From the NCBI RefSeq assembly GCF_000003815.2, contig NC_049982.1:21384948-21444947 (forward strand): a DNA stretch of 60,000 bases, given 5' to 3'. Origin of the DNA: Branchiostoma floridae. Lineage: Eukaryota > Chordata > Leptocardii > Amphioxiformes > Branchiostomatidae. A program made the translations under genes and the position numbers. The notes beneath the pieces were generated by a model. It saw only the letters and a list, made by a program, of their open reading frames with translations. It did no database searches and was not told where the DNA came from. Of the stretch, positions 1-50,630 are shown in pieces (position 1 is the stretch's first letter; the number at the start of each line of letters is the position of its first letter).

Positions 1-463
1 GAATGAAGCCATATGGAATCACTAAAGGTTCACAGAATGTAGGCTTTCCGCTATTTTTAAAGATACAAAACATTTGCTTGGTGAATAATATTAAGGTTAT
101 TGTACATTTCTGCACAGAAATCGTCCGTGCAGTCCTCTCGACAGGCCACATGGGTCTACAGACAAGAACAGATAGGTGGCGCAAATAGACAGTTCATCGC
201 TACCGGCTTGGGGATTGTTGATGGCTGCTATGGCTACGGTCGCTTGCCATTTGGTCCTGTGGGGATGTCATTCAGGAATGGCTGTGAAGTCCCTGTTGCT
301 ACTCTGTGACTCGGAAAACATTTTCTCTGTGTCACACAGGTGAGCTATTAGGAGTGACAGATTAATTGGTTGATAAGTTTAGCCATTACATCATGTCAAA
401 TGTATGTTGAAACAAGATATCACATTAATTCTCAAATGTTGTCTTTCCAGAACGTATACTCCA
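1..463. other. Unassigned sequence before the 38-bp minisatellite
   Basis: A slightly GC-richer open stretch at 100-309 has no recognisable domain. I see no gene that can be supported. Confidence 0.4.
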
Positions 464-919
464 CAGTGTAAAGTGGCACCACCTGGGTCCCCAAGACTCG
501 ACAGTGTAAAGTGGCACCACCTGGGTCCCCAAGACTCGACAGTGTAAAGTGGCACCACCTGGGTCCCCAAGACTCGACAGTGTAAAGTGGCACCACCTGG
601 GTCCCCAAGACTCGACAGTGTAAAGTGGCACGACCTGGGTCCCCAAGACTCGACAGTGTAAAGTGGCACGACCTGGGTCCCCAAGACTCGACAGTGTAAA
701 GTGGCACCACCTGGGTCCCCAAGACTCGACAGTGTAAAGTGGCACCACCTGGGTCCCCAAGACTCGACAGTGTAAAGTGGCACCACCTGGGTCCCCAAGA
801 CTCGACAGTGTAAAGTGGTACCACCTGGGTCCCCAAGACTCGACAGTGTAAAGTGGCACCACCTGGGTCCCCAAGACTCGACAGTGTAAAGTGGCACCAC
901 CAGAGTCCCCAAGACAAGA
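464..919. repeat. 38-bp minisatellite, 12 copies
   Basis: Twelve head-to-tail copies start at 464, 502, 540 and so on every 38 bases to 882. The unit starts CAGTGTAAAGTGGCACCACC and continues TGGGTCCCCAAGACTCGA. The copies are almost identical (single changes near 627, 669, 820 and 901), suggesting recent expansion. Because 38 is not a multiple of 3 and the unit lacks minus-strand stops, all three minus frames stay open, which makes false long open frames. Confidence 0.97.
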
Positions 920-3711
920 TACTTCTTCCAAGCGACAGAAGCTTGAAGCACTACTTTCTTCTGCTCTGCATCATTTTTGTCGTCTCTATTGGCGTGTACT
1001 TTAATACTATTTACTTACTTTACAGCTGGAAGAGATGTCAACATGCGTTAATTCCAGAAGAAAAGAATGTCAAAATTCTGTTGTGTCTTTGATTTATTAC
1101 ATTTTGCATGAATTAAATCTAATGCATTGTCCGATTGAAGGGTTTTTTACTTCTAGCTTAATTGCAATATTTCTAATCAGGCACTGTCTACCTTAATTAT
1201 CTACATACCAAGCTTCCAAATATACTGCATCTGATAAACTAACTATAGCACTGCAACATGGCTCTACAAGAACTGCAGGACCAGTTCATTCCAGGAACCT
1301 ACAGCAGCCACTCTGCAGTTCTGCATGATGTAACACTGTTTTAAACCATTCTTTCACACCAGGGCTGCAACAAGCTGACTATGCAATTACATGTACTAAA
1401 TACTGGTACACTATAGTACTGGTGGAGTATTGTATATAATCATGTAGCCAGGCTGTATGGACCGATCACGGGCATCCATTTCTATTGGCGATACGATACA
1501 GCCATAATTTCACATTATTTAAGCAGTTTAAATTAGCAATATATGATGATGATGGCTCTTCCCTTGGAGTTTATAACGATGATATAACATGGGCTGGTGA
1601 CCCACAGTCACCTCATAAACCAGATCACTGGCCAGGCCTTACGTTACCATTAACACCTCATATCATGGTAGGCCATAAACTTAAATTGATAAGCTCGCTG
1701 CAACCCTGGTTTGCCAGAATGTTTCACACAACAAGAAGTAAGCCTTTTGACACATTAAACTGATAACTTACAAAAGGCAGTCCTTATACATTATCTAATG
1801 GAAAAATTTTCACAACTTTTGGAAAGCAACTTTTTGCATCCCTTGCTTGTCGACAAGCCTCCTAACATAAACTTTAAAACACTTGTCCATATAACTGGAC
1901 GATCTGGTAGTAACACTCTCTTTATACATGTCAAATATATATAGATTTCTAGACCCAAACAGAGCACAACATTTTTATACAACAGATAATCAATTGCATC
2001 CTCTCATTAAAAAACTGGCATAAATATGACAGTCAAGAACAGATGACATAACCAGAAATTGTAACAATACATGAAGACAATAAGACTGTGATAACTTATA
2101 CTTTGCTAGATGAAAATGTTGTGAATTTCCCTAAATAGCCAACTCATTATCTTCTCCAAAAAGGGGATAGACTGTGGTGATTTCATGACTATCATTTTAG
2201 TCTCCCTACATTCATTAAGTAAGCAGGTGAGAAAGAAGGCAGGTGGAAAACCATCTACCCATCTGGTTACTGGCCTGCAACCCAACTTTTGCCTTCCATG
2301 CATACAGTCTCTGTTGTATGCTTTGCTGAGAAAAGTCCAATAACCAAGGCCTTGTAGACATAATTTTCCAAAGTTGGTACAACTGTTCCATAGAAGTAGT
2401 TATCCAGACATATATACAACACACTGGCATTGTAAACAATGACTTCTGTACCAAAGTCACCATCTGTCTAACATGATTTGGAAGGCATGAGAGGGAATTA
2501 GCTACATTTAGACAATTCTTTTCAAACTTCTGTACAATGTGTTCTTAACTGTCCCACTGAATAGAAAATACCTTGTTCAAGAGAATTTGACATTTTTCAT
2601 TTAGTTCTTCAGATTTTTTTCTGGATATCTGAAAGTTGCTACTTTCCTTTCCTTGGTAAAAATAATTTTATGACTGTTAGTTTCATTTTTGCACATCCCC
2701 GATATACATGTAGAACATTACTTATCATTATGTTAATACTGTGAATTATAGATAAATTAGATGTAAATAAATACTTAGATAACCTTGATATTAGTTTTGA
2801 AGATGAAATATGAAATATGTAAAATAGTAGCCATGGTTTGAAGTATGTCCTTTGCATATTTGAACTTCATATAGTGAATAGTGAATAAGTAATAGCCTGG
2901 TATCCAGCCGTGTTATAGCTCCTGAGTCTCTTCTGTCCTCTTCGCAAATACGGCTGGATACCAGGCTAATTAAGTAAGTACATTGAATCCCTTACCCCTC
3001 CAACCTATGGATCTTCTGTACACCATAGTCCATCTTCAATTTGTTACCCAAGGCATAAATGTCCTCCCTGCAACTGAGTAATAAATAAATCATACCCTCT
3101 GCATGAAAAAACATGAATACAACAAAAAACAAATCACATATTATACATAGAGCTAGTCTGTTACAGTATTGACTTTGCTATCTTACTAAGCCCTACATTA
3201 CTACCAGTGACATTAATTTCCTGCACAGAGGCACTCAATGTACCAAGGGCTTTTATGTGCATGTACATGCATCTACTCAACCAACTAAGTGAAGTTTCAG
3301 CTCTGAAAGCACCACATTAATGTGGCATTTACACATGTCATACATACTTCTGTTGACCAAATTATACAATGAAATCCAATCATTCAACAAATAAGAGAAA
3401 CAAATCTGCATGAAATGCTCCTTTTATATTACAGAAATAAGTTACCCTATACAAATGCTGCATTCATTGCCAAATGTATACAATACCTTACTTGTAACAC
3501 AGCTCATGAAGGTCTGGTTTAACGGATATTTTTCAAAAGATTTAGAACATGAAACATAGCAATGTCTTGATGTCGCCCTCTCCTGCCCTGCAGTTTCCCT
3601 GCAACATGCCCCAGAGTAGCTCAGGCAGTCTGCATCTGATACAGGCTTTCCTGTTGTCTTCCAGTCCATTAGACAGAGCTAGAGAGTTCTAAGTGTTATG
3701 ACCTTCCATTG
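920..3711. other. AT-rich region downstream of STK32
   Basis: It contains the inverted repeat at 2893-2968 and otherwise no supported gene. The part nearest 3711 should include the kinase 3' untranslated region. Confidence 0.5.
2893..2968. repeat. Short inverted-repeat element (TAGCCTGGTATCCAG type)
   Basis: A perfect 19-bp inverted repeat, TAGCCTGGTATCCAGCCGT at 2893-2911 and its complement at 2950-2968, encloses 38 bases. It resembles the ends of 48449-48678, so both look like internally deleted copies of one transposon family. Confidence 0.85.
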
Positions 3712-42651
<38,940 letters not shown>

Positions 42652-42732
42652 TCTGCTCCTGTAGTCCTGCCTGTTGTTGCACCTCCTCCACTGTGTGTGG
42701 ACTGTACTCGTATTCCTGAGAGGTTTTCCCTG

Positions 42733-42752
42733 GGCTACTTACGTAAGTAGCC
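42733..42752. promoter_or_regulatory. Perfect 20-bp palindrome upstream of STK32 start
   Basis: GGCTACTTACGTAAGTAGCC lies 82 bases upstream of the kinase ATG. Its core TTACGTAA is the optimal site for PAR-bZIP/NFIL3 factors, and it also contains a consensus splice donor (GTAAGT) on both strands. Either role is inference. Confidence 0.4.
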
Positions 42753-43523
42753 TTGACAGCTTTGCTTTACACAGTCCTTGAGTCCTAACTGTTCTCAATA
42801 GATCAGAAAGTCACTGTGGCATTTCCCTGGTGAAAAGCCTCCACTCAAAAGGTTACACTTCACAATAAACAATCCCAACAGCCTCTTCCAAAAGGTAAAT
42901 TGAGATCTTTACATCACCATTTGTGGCATGCAGCAGTAAAAGCTGCTGTAGGGATTCCCCATCATCCCCTTCATCACAAAGAATCTCGGCTCATTTCCCG
43001 CTTCCGTAGCTTTCTTCCCCCCGTAGATTTCCGCACCTCCGACAAAGGAAATGACTTGGCGACGCTCACTCATCTTATGCCATTGATGTTATTACGCCGC
43101 CCTAAATGGGCGGAACACGTGCTGACCTTGCAGTTCCTGAGGGAGAGACAAGAGATAGAAAATAGGAGTCAGTTACAGCTCAGACAACACTGAGGGCATT
43201 ATGGACATTGGATCGCTTGGAAGAATGTTGATTGCATTTATTATAGATGATCTGGATAGGATTTCTGACGCTAGTCTGAGATTGACTTTTGTTAGCTGGC
43301 CCTGGGGTTTGTTCCAATTTTCGTGGAACACCTAAGTTATGATAGAGGGATGCCACATGTACCTTACGAACCTTGAGCTTAAATCTTCACAAGTATCGCT
43401 CCCTGATATTCATGGGACAATGAACAATGTATGTGACTTTACTGTAAAAGTACTAAAAGGACACTGCCTAATAAATTCTTCAATTGTTACCTTCCACTTA
43501 ACATATCCTTGGTTTTAACTACT

Positions 43524-45640
43524 CGGCTGTTTCACAATTGAGTGTACCAAACAGGGGTCACTTACTAATAGGTTGAAAAATCAACTTTGATATATATCAA
43601 AACTGATATTGGCAGTTCAAAGGTACATGCTTGTGGCTTAATATTCTGAAAGATCTCTGCACAACACCTCTCGGTTACTATAATATAGGTCTTTCTTTAA
43701 TGGGGCACTGAGGGGGTACGGACGGGACAACTGTAAGACTGTATGTAAAGGTACATACAGTATACCCACATGAAGAACTAAAGATAAACACTATTCTGTG
43801 TTATCTTCCATCACTAGTATCCACAAGACCAGAAAACTAAATTTCATTTGCAGTAGCACCTTGTCGTGTCATTTTCTGGTCATTTATTGTAAGGCGATAA
43901 TAACACCTTGCTATCATTTCATGTCGAGGGACAGATCAAATACAATTTTTTTAAGTTCAAGCACTTTGATAGCTAAACTTTGTTAGAATTCCATCCTTTA
44001 TATACCCCTACATAAGATTCTAGCATTCAAACTTGGGCAACACATCAAGAGGCTTGATGATTTCATGAATATGATAATAGATGGGGGTACGGACGGGACA
44101 CAACCAGACAACAGACTGACACTGCAGGGACTTGTCCAAACCTTTTGGAACACATTTGTTCACTAAATACAGGTTAAATAAAGCATCTACAAATACTGCA
44201 ATATTGTTAAAACTAAGAGAAAAAGGAGATAGACATTATTATTAGATCTGATCTGATCTAGAGTGATCTAAAAATGCCATTAGAGCTTATTTTCTTTGAT
44301 GGCCATGCTCAATTGGTGAACTTGAAGGGATGTATCTGTTCTGTCAGGGAATCTGTAATTTCTTAACCTATTTGCAGATTTCTTCTACTCTCTTTTGTCA
44401 CAGCAAGTACTAGTACCACTTTCTTCTCATGTTATTTTGAGTAGGAGACTTGACAGTCTCTCCAGAACCTTTGCCTTTCTCCTTGGTGTCCCAGGTAGTG
44501 CCTGTTCTTTTTCATGTACACTACCTGCACTGGGAGGTGAGGAGAATGGGTCATCACCATCATGATGATGATCTGGGAGAGTGAACTGGGCTAGAGGAGA
44601 GCACATACTGGGCAAAATGAGACGGTAACTTTGGGGGAATATCAGATTTCATCTCATACCAATCCCAGGCAGTTTATGGGAAAAACCTGACAAAGAAAAT
44701 GCTGGCAAATTCATTAAAAAGTACTATTTTTAGTGAGGAGATTAATTGTTTGTATCTATTTAGTATTTATCATGCCTTATTTTAGCAATTTGGATGTCAT
44801 TTTCCCCAGTATTTTGCTTAAAACTAGAAGTGGGGGTACGGACGGGACAGGTGGGGGGTACGGACGGGACAGGGGTACGGACGGGACATTTGAAGTTATA
44901 CAGTGCTGTATCAGCCAAGGTCTTTATCACAGATATGGTTTATATAGTGGTTTGGTATCTAGTCAAAGAGACTTGTAAACCATCACAATTAAAAGCTTGT
45001 AATATTAGCCTAGTATAGAAATTGAGGGGGGGTACGGACGGGACAGAACTTTTCGGAAAATGACAGCCGATACTTTGATTCTTCGCTGTGAGTCAGAGGA
45101 AAGTAGGAATGATCTCATTCCACTTTTGTTCAGTTACATAAATCATATCAAAACTCTACATGTCAAATTAACACTTATTACAGTACATTAGAACAATGCT
45201 ACATACTTTGTAATCTATAAGTAAATATTACATTAAAATTGGTAACATGTGGGTGAAAATACAAAATAACCCTGCCGGCAAAAAAAAGTTGGAATATCTT
45301 CAAAAAATTGTAATAAATCTCAAGTTAACATATGACTGCATGTACAAAATAAAGAATTTTAAGGTAGCAGTCATGTTTTTAAAGTCAGTTGCAATGTTCA
45401 GAATGTGAAAAAAACTGAATGACCCCTGGTAACACTAAAAATGGGACATTTTTAGGCAACATTTTTTACAATAGTTTCACCAAATATTGATGGATTTCTC
45501 TATTTCTTTTTTTGTTGTGTTCCTTGTTACACCAGCTTTGGGAAAATAACAGTCAAAAACAGTAATATCTTATGTAGACTTTCTTATCAACTGGTAACAT
45601 GTGGAAAAATAAATGGGTACACTCAATTGTGAAACAGCCG
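43524..45640. mobile_element. 2.1-kb non-autonomous DNA transposon with a reiterated GTACGGACGGGACA motif
   Basis: A perfect 25-bp terminal inverted repeat begins CGGCTGTTTCACAATTGAGT (43524-43548 and 45616-45640) and is flanked by ACT on both sides (43521-43523, 45641-45643). Inside are six perfect copies of (G)GGGGTACGGACGGGACA, all on the plus strand: 43712, 44083, 44832, 44854, 44872 and 45028. No transposase frame was seen. Confidence 0.85.
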
Positions 45641-46094
45641 ACTGGGTTTTCAAGTGCTGAAACAGATTTAGAAATATATATCAACCAGTTTGATGTTAGT
45701 TTGAACATTATATTAGAATGTCTGCATATTCGGCTCTTTAGAGGCATCAGCACCGATACAAAGGACTTAAAAAAACATGAATGTTCTGTTTAGCTGCTTA
45801 TTCCAATCAGGGAATTAAATTGTTATCTTGGGACCAGATGTAATCAAGCAAAGCCACGTTTCCTATTGGATATACAACAGTCATTAGGAAGCAGAGATGT
45901 GACCAGGATTGATAACATCTGGAACAATTGTTTATGGTCCCATACAACAATAAGGTAATAGGCACATTCTATGGCTGCATATTCAACAATGAGATCCACA
46001 ACCTCTTACCTTTGCCAAATGATATTAACATACCAAAAATCATGATGATCTGTATATACTGTGAAATCTGTGAGTTATTCTCCTCTAAGTCTAA

Positions 46095-46449
46095 GGCCAC
46101 ACCAATTTAATTTCTTGGTTCACGGATTCGCTCGCTCCTATTTTTTGGAAAAAAAAATAAAAATGACCACTCAGCAAATTTTCACCATTAATGAAACCAT
46201 TCACCAACTTTCTGGTGTAGCAAATTGGCCTTTATATTATAAGCTCCTTAAAGTGTGGGTACAGGTGCTGTTACTGTACAAAAATAGTGTTTTTGTACTT
46301 TTTTCAAGCTGAAAACTTTTTTTCTTTATGTTTTGGATTAGCCATTACCTTTACCACAACCATTTTACAATTTTTATTTTTATTTCGCCCTCTCGCTCCA
46401 TATTTTTTATGAAAAAATCCGTGAACCAAGAAATTAAATTGGTGTGGCC
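46095..46449. mobile_element. MITE with 34-bp terminal inverted repeats, TAA duplication
   Basis: The ends start GGCCACACCAATTTAATTTC and continue to CACGGATT. The right end is the exact complement. TAA flanks both sides (46092-46094 and 46450-46452). Three-base TWA duplications are typical of PIF/Harbinger elements. The 355-bp interior is AT-rich and non-coding. Confidence 0.9.
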
Positions 46450-47397
46450 TAAACTTTAAAACAAAATTGGGCCCAGCAAAGCCACTAGGGGGTGCAAACT
46501 TACATCAGCAAGATCATGCCAAGAGCTCTAGATATCAGTGCCGTAAGAAGCCGCTAGGGAGGCCAAACTCTAGTTGTTTCCAGGCCTATCCACAATACCG
46601 AATATCAATACAATCAATTCGGGCATTCTAGATTTATGCTGGTCTTCTACAATCCCCTCCCCCAGCACACAAACACTACCTAAAACATACCCGGTAATAA
46701 CCTTCTTAACAAAGGTGATGAATAATAAATTCTACTTTCTATTGCCAGCACACTTGTCTTGTAAAGTTGTATGCAATAAAAAGGTCCCCCAAATCTAATG
46801 TAGAAATTTTATGGCATCTAAACACTTCATAAGTCTGCAAGAGATTGCACAGAAAAGTGTGCATGTCTGACAGTTCTTGGATGCCCAAATTTGCTTATAC
46901 ATGCACTGAGTAGAAGCCATTTTTTTGCAAACCCCATTTGCCAGTGTAATAGTACGTATTCCGTGCAATTATCCAGGTGGTGCAACAATGTGAAGTTATC
47001 CAGCTGGACTGCAGCGGTTTGGGATTTTGGGACCTTGTTTACTGTACAATCTATACTTAATCCAATCAGTTATAAACAATCTTTTATCTCAAATCCATTG
47101 TACTTTTTTTATCGGATGGGATTGTTATGAAAGGGAATTTTATGTTTATGGTTGACCCAAGCACATGGTTTGGGGGCTGAATTACTTTTCTAGACTCTCA
47201 CTTTGTTACGGGTAACCAGTCAGAGCAATACAGGAATGATACCTATCTGCTCTGGCATTCCTTCAATGGCACAAGTACAAGTGTAGGAGGTGTGTTTGAA
47301 TGGCGAGATTTGTGCAAGTTGAACGTGAACAGTCATTTACCACAAGACAACCAAAGACTGGCCTTGAACTGCTTGTATATCTCTAATGATGCAAAAA

Positions 47398-47462
47398 TCC
47401 TCCACTATTGGTGCATACCGGGGTAAAAAATTGTTACCCTGGTATGTACCAATGGTAGAGGA
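47398..47462. repeat. 65-nt near-perfect hairpin
   Basis: TCCTCCACTATTGGTGCATA plus CCGGGGTAA pairs with the following arm in 28 of 29 positions (three G-U) across a 7-nt loop AAAATTG. It may be a miRNA-like precursor or a minimal MITE. No flanking evidence decides between them. Confidence 0.6.
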
Positions 47463-48448
47463 TGTTACTAACAAAAACAAAGCCAGAACACTACTAGTAC
47501 TTGGTAGCACATAAACTAATGGTAGGAGGCTTCAGTTTTATCATAACAGTTTGCAAGCTGGCAAATGTTGCTGCTACTACAATGTAGTTGCTGCAGTGTA
47601 ACAACATGTGAGCCTACATATAGACATCAGTAAGGCCTAAATCAGTAATATTGTGTGTGCGAACACCCACACGTTATGAGTACCATAGACTGAGATAAGA
47701 ATAAAGCACTGCCCTTTTCATGACACCATCTTTTCTTCTCTAAATCTTCTGCGGTATCTACACATGTATGAGGCCTCTGTTTGAAGACTTGGCCAAACAT
47801 CAGGTCTGAATTCTGATTGAAAGGAAGTTTATCTCTGCCCATAACAACATTTGCCAATACAGATGCTAGCAGGTTTTGAATATTCTGCATCTGATTCAGT
47901 ATGGGCTAAATAATTTTCTTGATGGAAGCTTGGGAACCATCAAATTATAGCCTTCAAAGTGGTGTTTATTCAATTGATATAGTTACACATGTACTGTGTT
48001 CACTGTCAGCAATTGCTGCTGTAAATGGCAACTATCTGAATACTGTGGCAGGCACATAATATTTAAACGTCATCACGAAATGGCTGCATCAAAACATTGC
48101 TTGAAGTCTGGTACATGGAAGCTAATCTTCACAAACCATATTTATTGGAAAAGGATGCAGCTGTGCTTTCATCTCCATCCAGCCTCCAGCTTACAAATTA
48201 TTCTGTGTGGGCGACGGGTACCATATCATATATAATAATGTTAGGAGTCAATTTTTTTGTCAGGATGGTATCAGGCCATGGAAATGCGATTTCTTGTTTC
48301 ACGTTGAGCCAATTTCATCTCTAGTTTAACCAAAGTGGGAATTATTATTTTATTGGTTAACCTAAAAATTGAAAACTTGGAACAGGGTAAAAGATTTCAT
48401 TGCTTTGGCCCAGTGACCTTGTTGGGTGACAAGAAGAAATGCTACCAT

Positions 48449-48678
48449 GCCTGGATACCAGACCCTTCCCTCTAGATTATAACCCTTTACCCAGGGCACA
48501 AGCCTGGTATAGAGTTGGCAAACGATCCCTATTGGCAACTGGTTGCTCTTGGCACCCATCTCCAATATCTATCACACTAGAGAGTGCTATCAGCCGTAGC
48601 AGGCCATTTTTCTCCGCCCCAGCCAAAGGGATTATCGACCAAAAAGACGACCACAGCGTGGTGGTCTGGTATCCAGGC
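48449..48678. mobile_element. MITE with CTGGATACCAG ends
   Basis: A perfect 16-bp inverted repeat, GCCTGGATACCAGACC at 48449-48464 and its complement at 48663-48678, encloses 198 bases with no coding frame. It is related to 2893-2968. Confidence 0.8.
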
Positions 48679-49321
48679 TATACTACATACCAACATGATC
48701 AATATAGAACAGGCAGTCACACACAAAATAATGACTGGTGGGCCCCTGCCTTTATATGACCCATTAAATGAGCAACATGGTCATATAGATCATATAGAGC
48801 ACTACTAGTACATGCCCTTACTGAAAATAATAAGACCATCAATCAGATTAATCAGTGGGCAGGAAAAGTATTTTATTATCACTGAATTACACATTTCATA
48901 TAACATTATGCTAACAGGGCAAGGCTAAGAAGGGTAGAGGATGTGCTAAGTAATTTCTTAATCATCATTATTAAACAAAGGCAAAAAGTATGAAATCATT
49001 ATTGGATGGCAGTTAACAACAATACAACAACTTGCAATGTTGTACATGGTTATTCTAATCTGTAAAACAGCAGAACCAAAATCAATGATAACACAGAAGA
49101 AACATTAACGTTACTATATTCTGATGATGATGATCCCAAACATTTTTAAAAACATGACAGTTACAGTTTAATCTCCAAGCCGGCCTATGAGTATTCATTT
49201 GGCTGCCAAAGAACACACCTACACTCCAGCTTATGATACTTACTATCTTAGGCTAACGTAGGATCTGCTAGGAGATTAGTTACAGTCAAAATAGTACAAT
49301 TGTGTATCTAATGTTAGATCT

Positions 49322-49352
49322 ACCAAGGAGGTTATATCACCTCCTTGGATCT
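49322..49352. repeat. Small perfect hairpin
   Basis: CCAAGGAGGT and ACCTCCTTGG, with matching ATCT bases outside them, face each other across a six-base loop TATATC. Function unknown. Confidence 0.5.
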
Positions 49353-49683
49353 ACTTTGTAATAGATCAATCAACAAGTGCCTACCATCGGGACAAAATAC
49401 TTTTCGTCAGCTAGGAACATAAACATAAAGGCCACAGTTTATTTCTTATCGGATCAATACGAATTATGCAAAGCATGTCCTTTAGCTTCTGTAGAGAAAG
49501 AAAGTGCAACACCAAAACAATATAATACAAAAATATAATATATATATGGCCTGAATCCGATCAGTTGCAGCCCATCCAAAAAGGACCCACGTATTTAACG
49601 TTTAAACCGCGATAATATTTAACTTTGGCTAAACAAACGACGCTGCGTGCTGTTGAGACAGGCCAAAACGCGCGAATCCTTAC

Positions 49684-49850
49684 CTTTACATGGGATTTAG
49701 TTGAGTGGCAGTGAAAGAGCAGCTGATTTTCCTGTTGGACCAAGTTCACTATAAACGTTACACTTACACACAACCCCCTCCACACCTCCCCGAGATTTGC
49801 AGCTGTGCGCCCCCGCGCTAGCATTTGTAAGTTTGCGTAGAACATACCAT
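49684..49850 (-). other. Possible non-coding first exon of STK32
   Basis: On the minus strand a good splice donor (AAAG then GTAAGG) lies at 49684/49683, inside a CpG-rich block at about 49600-49850. A CTACAG acceptor sits 7 bases before the STK32 ATG at 42651. Joining the two would put the kinase promoter next to that of LRRC27. The 5' limit is a guess, and the acceptor has a poor pyrimidine tract. Confidence 0.3.
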
Positions 49851-50468
49851 TCAGTAATAGGTAACACTATCTAAGATTCTTTTGAAAATATAGTTTTGTT
49901 ATGAAAAAAACTTAACCATTACCCTATTATAATTTTCTAATGATCTAACATAGGAAATAAGATACCACAGGTTAGTAGTTTTGATACCACAAAAATTGAA
50001 TAAGATAATTTTGGACCCTATCATAGAATGATATATACCAAACCAATCTGATTGGTTGACTCACGATTGACCCCGGAAAACCACTTCCAGCACAATCATA
50101 CACTTCATGATATTCTTCTGTGTGAGCCATTTATACAAGAATATGATGTTAAGCTTAGAATATGTGTCTATAGGTCGGTTATTGTTCAAATAACAAAAAA
50201 AAAAAACACGTACTACTTTCGAGGTCAAAGAGTATCTCCATAGTAACGATGTAGACCCACCGCCATTTTGAATACGTCCTGCCAATCAGTTCTTGACTCT
50301 TCAAACTTTTCGTGCAATAACTACCCTGTATGCGTTTCGCAGAAGGCGATGGAGACTCAAATGGGCCCAGAAGATGTGTCATGGTAGCCTAAATACTTTT
50401 GTTGTGATTTTGACTGTTCCGTGGACTCAGCTAGCCGGCTCTTCTGACGGTTTGAGTCGGTTGCAGAA
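49850..50468. promoter_or_regulatory. Presumed divergent promoter region of STK32 and LRRC27
   Basis: The 600 bases before the LRRC27 start codon rise in CpG and G+C toward 50468 (for example GGCGGGCGATCGCGAACG around the ATG), unlike the AT-rich flanks. No TATA box stands out. The role is inferred from position between divergent genes. Confidence 0.4.
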
Positions 50469-50630
50469 ATGGCGGGCGATCGCGAACGTGCCAGTAGCGG
50501 CAGGAGGGGCTCGGATATGGTGAAAAATCTGATTTCTTCTGCTCAGGCGTTAGGTGCAGACACGCTGGACCTCACAAGAAGGCAACTGACAAGCATACCT
50601 GATGAACTCTTCCGTCTTCAAGACCTAGAG
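50469..50630 (+). CDS. LRRC27: LRRC27 exon 1
   Basis: The ATG at 50469 is the first in this frame and opens with MAGDRERASSGRRGSDMVKN, then the first repeat LDLTRRQLTSIPDELFRL. It ends at codon 54 before GTACAC. Confidence 0.85.

Noticed and set aside
464-919. CRISPR-like array
   Set aside because: The repeats are contiguous with no unique spacers, and the organism is an animal.
391-951. Three overlapping minus-strand open frames of 161-186 codons
   Set aside because: They are read-throughs of a 38-bp minisatellite in all three frames, not a gene.
1485-1763. 92-codon plus-strand frame
   Set aside because: Low-complexity AT-rich sequence without domain, splice or promoter support.
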